Assembly: GCF_016097555.1 (NCBI RefSeq) | Contig: NC_054704.1 | Coordinates: 73,632,327-73,696,326, forward strand | Direction: 5' to 3' | Length of the DNA stretch: 64,000 bases | From: Gigantopelta aegis | Taxonomy: Eukaryota; Mollusca; Gastropoda; Neomphalida; Peltospiridae | In this document: positions 57,916 through 64,000 of the stretch, one piece after another | Numbering within the stretch: position 1 is the stretch's first letter | How the letters are laid out: each line of letters begins with the position of its first letter | Position numbers and translations under genes: made by a program | Notes under the pieces: model-generated | Told to the model about the DNA's origin: nothing | Database searches by the model: none | Seen by the model: the letters and a program-made list of their open reading frames with translations, nothing else

Positions 57916-58939
57916 TAGTCACTGTACAAAAAAACAACGTCGTTTGGAATGCCTTGTGCAAAAATACGATGTTGAATATGTTAATGGTTTTGTGGTTTGT
58001 TTACAGAGTATTGATATCTATACTACACAGTCATCTTTAGATACACCCTGTTTATATGAAAATATTAATTTGGATTTACATTAGTTGTTAAACACTAACT
58101 AATCTCTTGCGGAAGAAGAACTGCTAGGCACAGCCTTGTAAGATAAGACGAAGGACCGAAAGCACAGAAATCGCCTGTATGGCCATGCTGTTGATATTCG
58201 CAGGAGCTGAATTAGATGAAGGGGAGTCCTTACACCCAGGGGTTGTTGGCGCACCCTTGTCTACCTCTGGACCAAATCCACTTTTATAAAACTCTGGCGG
58301 AAGACTATATTCCAAATAAGACACCCTCGTCCCCACTACGACGCCTTGCTTGTTGCGGATGAAGACAAAATCGGACCCGGGAGCTCGAAAACGAAACACG
58401 AGCGGGAAATCGAGTTGCTGGTAAAACGTGTCCGGGGTTGAGGTCGACAGGAGCAGGCCGTGGAGAAGCAACCCGAATTTGAATTTCAGGTTCTCGTTCT
58501 CGTCTAGGAACACGGTCAGCTTACCGAAGCCCGGGTGGAAGTAGTCCCCGAGGTACTCGGTCGAGTTCGGTTGTGACGTGGTACCGGGCTGTGATGTTGA
58601 CAGGGGTGTTGAGTCTCCAGGCTGTGATGTTGGCGTGGGAGTTGAGTCTTCAGGCTGTGATGTTGGCGTGGGAGTAACAGATCAACAAGGGGTCACAAGA
58701 GGTCGTTTTATTGAGCCAGGGTGTCTTACCTACGAAAGAGGAACACGTTTTATCCTGCAGGCACTATGTATATTGTGAACATATGATGACAGATGGTACC
58801 GACCGACCCCGCATGGCTCATGGACTACTAGATACATTTTTATATTTTCGGTCAATTACCAAAGGTTAGAATGGCGAATGCTGTGAGGCTCTTCGGAGCA
58901 GCATTCGCCATTCGACCTGTGCAGAATGAAACCGACATC

Positions 58940-59311
58940 TTAAAGGGACATTCCCGAAATTGCTGCATTGTAAGATGTTTCCGACTAATAAAATATGTCT
59001 AAGATTAAACTTGCATATTAAATATAGTTTCTTGTTTAGAATATCAGTGTCTATATATTCAATGTGTTTCTGGTTGTCAAACTGGATTCTATCTTCAAAT
59101 AATTTGATATGTACGAAAAAAACATATTTTAGGAATTAAAATGAAATTTAACCTAGTACAAATATTAGAACGATCAGAAACACGTTTAATATACAGCCAC
59201 TAATATTTTAAGCAGAAAAAATATATTTGATATGCAATTACAATCGTTAAAAAGTCTCTGTTAGTCGATAACATCTTAAAAATTGCAGCAAACTCAGGAA
59301 TGTCCCTTTAA
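58940..59311. mobile_element. TTAA-flanked MITE (family 1), copy 2
   Basis: TTAA at 58940 and 59308 with ends AGGGACATTCCCGAAATTGC and (complement) AGGGACATTCCTGAGTTTGC. Lies in an intron of beta-lactamase-like copy 2. Confidence 0.88.
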
Positions 59312-59821
59312 TATAACAACTACACCCATTTAAAATTTCATGTTTTCATCACAAAACAACTTTCTGGAGTCTGGTTTGAATACGATGACCTATTAATACC
59401 ATGTAAAATAAGGCACGGCCAATTTGGCTTTGAGACTATGTTTAATTCTGAGGGCATTGAGGCATATGGCTGGAGCATTACGGTAATTTTCCGCATGGTC
59501 GCCGTTAAATTCGAACCCTGCATGCCTATGGTAAATAAATACAATGTATAAATAAAGAGACACACCCAGGAGCAGATCGGTGGCGAACCAGCTGACGAAT
59601 CTGTTGACGTCAAACTGACTGAAGAGGGAACTGTCCGTGCTGACGGCGGACCAAACCCCGATTCCATCACTGGGGAAGAAAGTGACCCGGGACGCGTAAC
59701 TGCTGTAAGAACCGGCGTGGAACATGGTTGGTCTTCCTGTTGAGACAGATAAGAGAAATACTCTAAATATCATGTCTGTGGAACATGTAGCTAACACATA
59801 AACAAGGAAACGAATATTTGC

Positions 59822-60842
59822 TTAAAGGCGCATACCCTATAATACTGTCGGAAATAGAATAAAAATGATTTTCGTCGATTATTTCTTACATTATATTAAA
59901 GTGACAAGTAAATATTTAGTAAATATCTATTTAATGATAGTCTACCTAATTTAGCATTTACTTGTTTGGGCTCTCATTGGTGTTCAAGGTGGTGTTTACT
60001 CTTGAAGTTCAAAGAAAAATGTCAGTAAACAGGTGATTTGTGCACTTTATTGGAACAGACTATAACACATTTTGGTCAACGTGTCAATTTCATTGCTGTT
60101 ACAATATGTGAGGGACTGTTTCTGATGATGTTTTACCCCTATCCCTCTCCAAAAAAAAATATTTGTAGTCATTTATAAGTAACTTTTGAGCAAAACTGTC
60201 AAGAACCATTCTGAGTGATCAATTATACCAGTATTAAAGGTGCTATCTCAATGTTGCACAATGACGGCTATTGCAAATTATTTTGTTTATAACATTTTGA
60301 TTTAACATTTAAAGAAGACACGTTTAACAATATGCCCATAAAGGATTATAGGAAATAATTTTATCTACTAGTAGAAAATACATTTTTATTGGAGAATCTT
60401 TATCACAAACAGATGCTCGCATATAAATATGGTGTAGCACCTTTAAATGGTTGCAAGATTGTGTAAATTTCTAATGTACTTATATTGAATTTATATTCAA
60501 TAAATATGCTTGTCATAATTAATAATTTATGCTACAATTCAAAATAATCAGTTAACCTGCAGTTTTAAATTAAAAGTTTGTTTAAGGGTAAATGAAATTG
60601 ACACATATCATCAAAATGTGTTATAGTCTATTCCAACAAAGGTCACAAATCGCCTGTTTACCGACATCTTTATTTTAATTTCAAGAGTAAACACCACCTT
60701 ATACATCAATGAGAGCCCAAACAAGTAAATGCTCAATTAGGTAGAGTATCATTAAATAGGTATTTACAAAACATTTACTTGTCAGTTTAATATGAAAGAA
60801 ATAATCGAGGAAAATCATTTTTATTCTATTTCCAACAGTACT
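59822..60842. mobile_element. Foldback element with ~260-bp arms
   Basis: 59843-60106 and 60590-60842 are inverted copies (ACTGTCGGAAATAGAATAAA at the left, its complement at the right; ACTTGTTTGGGCTCTCATTG / complement). The outer TTAAAGGCGC end survives only at the left. Confidence 0.85.
60234..60446. mobile_element. 205-bp TTAA-flanked MITE nested in the foldback loop
   Basis: TTAA at 60234 and 60443 flanks AGGTGCTATCTCA and (complement) AGGTGCTACACCA. Confidence 0.8.
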
Positions 60843-60892
60843 TTAGTTTCAGCCCCTGAAAATGGACACTAAGTTTAGTTACTATACAAACC

Positions 60893-61142
60893 TGGGGCCT
60901 ATTTCACAAAACAATGTAAGTTTACCTCTGCGAACAGCAATTGTATCAGACATGCACTTACAAGTGTTTGACATCTATTTCACACAGAAAAGTTACATCA
61001 TTACAGAAGATGGAGCATTTTAAGGACAAAAGAAAATGACATATGTATACTTTTAACTGTATTTGTTGTACTATAATAATAATAAAAATTATGGTTTAGT
61101 CGTAAATTTACGTTTACGTGCAAAACTAGAAATTGGGCCCTG
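60893..61142. mobile_element. Dispersed repeat (GGGCCTATTTCACAAAAC), second copy
   Basis: GGGGCCTATTTCACAAAACA at the left and AAATTGGGCCCTGCAG at the right; body shared with 38935-39150 (ATTTACGTTTACGTGCAAAA). Confidence 0.75.
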
Positions 61143-61377
61143 CAGCACACGTGACATGTTAACAACGTTATAAGAGAGAAGCTAAAGTCTGTGATGTTTA
61201 AACCTGCAAAAACCTGGATGACCAGAAGCACTTCAGATGTACGAAAAAAATCATATTTAGTACATGAGCCAGGCAAAATTTGATTACAAAAAAAAAGAAA
61301 AAAGAAAAAAAAAAGAAACCAAAAAGGGACTATAGACCACTATGATGTTTGGTCTGTATAAAAATATGTTTTATTTG

Positions 61378-61636
61378 ATTTCAATTGATTTTCTTGCTTA
61401 TATCCAATTTAGGTTCAATCACACTGTCCTGGGCTCACACCTTAGCTATCTGGGTTGTCTGTCCAGGACAGTGGGTTAATTGTTAGTTGTTAGTGAGAGA
61501 GAAGAGAGTGTAGTGGTCTTACACTTACCCATCGAGTCGTTAAAACTCGTTCTGGGTGGGAGCCGGTACCGGGTTGCGAACCCACTATCTACCAACCTTA
61601 TGTCCGATGGCTTAACCACGACGCCACCGAGGCCAG
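61378..61636 (+). mobile_element. Group-C SINE, copy 3
   Basis: CTTGCTTATATCCAATTTAG, GTTGTCTGTCCAGGACAGTG, GTGTAGTGGTCTTACACTTA, ending ACCACGACGCCACCGAGGCC. Confidence 0.88.
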
Positions 61637-62114
61637 TGAAAATATGTGATGGCCATTTCAGAAGCCCAGCTAAATATGAAAATAGCGACCATTTTAAAAA
61701 ATGGTGGCAATTTTGTTTATAGTTTAGTATTTATCAGATATGGGTATCTTCTTCAAAAAAAAAAAAGATGCGGTTAGGCAAAATCAGTTGATTTAATATT
61801 GTCCCAGTATTGCATTCTGAATATTCTAATGTATATTTTATAGCATTGTTTTTATATCTTTAAAAATATTTGAGCCAAACAATATCGAATAATGATGCTT
61901 ATGGTCTGTTCTAAATAGTGAATTAATAAAATTAATTCAACTTCATAATAATAATAATAAATATAACCGCAAGCGGTAATGACGTATTCCCAAGCTATAA
62001 TAGCTGTACATTACTCCGATATATTTATATGATATTTAATTGTAGGAATAATTATGCCCCCAACCCACATGCACGCGTTAAACATATCAAAACCGTTCTT
62101 ACAAGATGACACTA

Positions 62115-62143
62115 CAGAGGCGACAACAACAACAACAACAGTA

Positions 62144-62178
<35 letters not shown>

Positions 62179-62223
62179 CCCAGCAAAAACAATAGGTTCC
62201 CAGCCGAAAAGGCTTGGGGAACC

Positions 62224-62264
<41 letters not shown>

Positions 62265-62265
62265 T
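62115..62265. repeat. AAT/AAC trinucleotide repeats
   Basis: ACAACA (62121-62141), then AAT tracts at 62145-62177 and 62224-62264, close to the splice donor at 62282 of beta-lactamase-like copy 2. Confidence 0.95.
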
Positions 62266-62469
62266 GACTGAAGCCAGTTTACCTCTGTATAGCCCATTCC
62301 TCCATCCCATGGCGTAAGTGGGGTTGAAGTTGTCCACGGGATATTTGGGTTTGTATAGTCTCCGGCCACTCAGACTTGGCATCATTGGTTTGTAAGTTTC
62401 TTGAAGAGCGGCACTGTCAACGAGTTGTGTCCCCTTCTCGTCCTGTAAAAACCACAGGTACAGAAACCG

Positions 62470-63533
62470 GCCTCGGTGGCGTCGTGCTTAAAGGGACACA
62501 CCCTAGTTACGGCTATTTGTTAACCATTACGGCGTTGTTTTTCGCTAATAAACCCCATTTTTTCACAAATAAAATTGCACTTTACTCACATTTTATTATT
62601 TAGAATACACATTTCCATTCACCTGAAGTGCTTTTTGGTAATCCTGATGTTTGTAAAACCACGAAATGCATTTTTTGCATTTTTTCACAAGACGTGTTGT
62701 CGAGAAAAAACTGTTAAGCAAGCGAGGTCCAATCTATTTTTAGAGGGGATATTTCCATTTCAATGTCACAGACGTTGGTATATCACGTGACCGTTATCAT
62801 TTTGGTTCGGTTTGTTTTCTCGTGCACGGTTCGCGCAATCAACATCCGATTTGTTGTTGTTCATTTGTGAGATTTTTCTTCACAGTTCGTGAACATTTTC
62901 AGTAACAATAAAGTTCAGACAAGTAAGTGTCTCAATACAAAACGTTACAAACCCTTAAAACCAATAATTTTGCTAAGTCTTACGATATCTGGAGAGGGGA
63001 TACAACCAGGACAGAACAGTTGGAACATGTCCAGGAGAGGTGAAACGAACGCACCCCAAGTCTGTGAAATTTGTCGTGACGTAGGCATTGTTGTGCTTCG
63101 AGCGACATCTACCGGTGACATCAGAATACTAACTTTCAAAATTATTTCAAGCAATTGGGACATGGGGATTCCCATGGTATTTATCGATATAAAACCCGCT
63201 TTTTCACTCCATTTAATAAAAACGTGATCTAAGTGTGTTACAGGTTTGTAGATTAACCAAATTATAATTTATTTTCGCATGATGGAACTGGGGTGTGCGG
63301 CTTTAAGCCATCGTACCGTACATATGGCTGGTAGGTACAGGGTTCGCAGCCCGGTACCGGCTGGGTAGGTGTAAGACCACTACACCCTCTTCTCTCTTAC
63401 TAACAATTAACAAATTTACCACTGTCTTGGACAGACAGCCCGGATAGCTGAGGTGTGTGCGCAGAACAGCGTGCTTGAACCTTAATTGGATATAAGCACG
63501 GAAATAAGTTGAAATGAAATGAAATGAAACAGG
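62470..63533 (-). mobile_element. Group-C SINE split by TTAA MITE family 2 (copy 2)
   Basis: The SINE (CGGCCTCGGTGGCGTCGTGC at 62468-62487; GCCATCGTACCGTAC from 63307 to about 63533) is interrupted at its own TTAA by the MITE 62492-63302, leaving TTAA at 62488 and 63303. Confidence 0.9.
62492..63302. mobile_element. TTAA MITE family 2, 811 bp, copy 2
   Basis: Same ends and body as 50888-51697 with only a handful of substitutions, so both copies are young. Not related to the beta-lactamase-like gene. Confidence 0.9.
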
Positions 63534-63619
63534 TACAGACATTCATTCGGTTGGAATTCTGTCACATTCAGGCGTAGGCCCCGACCCCTCTATTTTTTGT
63601 CAGACAATATAGATTACAG

Positions 63620-63755
63620 GACACACACACACACACACACAAATACACACACACACACACACACAAATACACACACACACACATACACATACACACACAC
63701 AGACACACACAAACACACAGACACACACACAGACATACACACACACACACAGCAA
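63620..63755. repeat. CA microsatellite
   Basis: Interrupted ACAC tract of about 135 bp. Confidence 0.96.
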
Positions 63756-64000
63756 ACTTATCCCGTCCACCTGTCAAGGATGTTTAAATTCTATTTTTAA
63801 AAACAACAACTGATTTTGGGGCACATCTATTATATTAACTAATCCGCGCCTGACATCACCTATACTTAAAGGCAAAAGTTATTGTGACATGGATTGTTTG
63901 GAGTAATAAATTTGTGAATGGATTTATGGATGTAAACCAGAGAAAATGTATATGAAACAGCTCAAAGAAATGCAACCAAGCAGTTGTTGCAGCGATTGCA
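63756..64000. other. Right edge, nothing recognised
   Basis: AT-rich DNA. The earlier exons of beta-lactamase-like copy 2 would be expected beyond the window edge. Confidence 0.5.

Larger units (their letters stand above)
58124..62442 (-). pseudogene. Serine beta-lactamase-like gene, inverted copy 2 (frame-broken)
   Basis: Three exons mirror copy 1 with the same lengths and phases: 62283-62442 (160 nt), 59566-59736 (171 nt) and the last exon 58124-58729. Encoded stretches include MMPSLSGRRLYKPKYPVDN and RVTFFPSDGIGVWSAVST. Earlier exons would lie right of the window. The last exon differs from copy 1. The RRRRRKRR stretch is missing, and a Thr/Ser/Pro repeat of about 11 residues (PTPTSQPEDST type, 33-bp units) is expanded. 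The reading phase entering at 58729 does not match the phase of the terminal domain (58513 onward) and meets TGA soon after the exon start, so there is one net frameshift in the linker. The terminal domain is otherwise open and ends in a hydrophobic tail (MAIQAISVLSVLRLIL) that could be a GPI or membrane signal. Either this is a young pseudogene, or the linker is mis-assembled or alternatively spliced. The 3' flank also matches that of copy 1, so a whole segment was duplicated. Confidence 0.72.

Overview
This window is nuclear DNA from an invertebrate animal, most likely a mollusc. The reasons are: split genes with GT-AG introns, AT-rich DNA full of long microsatellites, a nuclear-encoded mitochondrial ribosomal protein (MRPL30), and dozens of copies of tRNA-headed SINEs of a kind I associate with gastropod and other molluscan genomes. 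The species is not identifiable from sequence alone. Nothing bacterial or viral stands out. There is no CRISPR array, rRNA, or free-standing tRNA gene that I can support.

Host genes in order: (1) the 3' part of a serine beta-lactamase-like gene on + (five exons, 6159-9914); (2) a complete six-exon gene on - (21057 down to 13079) for a predicted 624-residue type I membrane protein with an IgGFc-binding-type domain, one EGF domain, a Ser/Thr-rich stalk, a coiled coil and a transmembrane helix; (3) MRPL30 on - (41199 down to 28764; three exons whose phases join exactly, 216 residues); (4) ADPRM, a metallophosphoesterase (Mn-dependent ADP-ribose/CDP-alcohol diphosphatase), on + (52978-54649, two exons, 324 residues); (5) a second copy of the beta-lactamase-like gene on - (62442 down to 58124), an inverted duplicate of gene 1. 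These genes do not form a pathway; they are ordinary eukaryotic neighbours separated by repeats.

Repeats fill most of the rest. They include a Tc1-type DNA transposon (25194-26774), a degraded LINE (about 41417-45240) and a LINE 3' fragment (8360-8666), two large elements with terminal inverted repeats (321-3746; 31038-36166), an unusual element with repeated CGTCC motifs at both ends (39430-40935), a GC-rich ORF between ~115-bp direct repeats (22369-23924), several MITE families (TTAA-flanked, hAT-like, foldback), at least three SINE groups, and minisatellites with 30-, 37-, 92- and 97-bp periods.

Region by region: 0-6 kb, TIR element with a 30-bp minisatellite, then foldback MITEs; 6-10 kb, beta-lactamase-like gene copy 1; 10-13 kb, MITEs and low-complexity DNA; 13-21 kb, membrane-protein gene with introns full of SINEs; 21.8-28.7 kb, mobile elements including Tc1; 28.7-41.2 kb, MRPL30 with two large introns hosting a 5.1-kb TIR element and the CGTCC element; 41.4-45.2 kb, dead LINE; 45-52 kb, microsatellites and MITEs; 53-55 kb, ADPRM, whose last coding stretch is tandemly repeated; 55-58 kb, inverted-repeat elements; 58-62.5 kb, beta-lactamase-like copy 2 with nested MITEs in its introns; 62.5-64 kb, nested MITE/SINE and a CA repeat. 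I found no clear sign of a wholly new biological system. The most unusual items are the ADPRM 97-bp array, the CGTCC-ended element, the SGNH-bearing TIR element, and a short core sequence shared by four loci.
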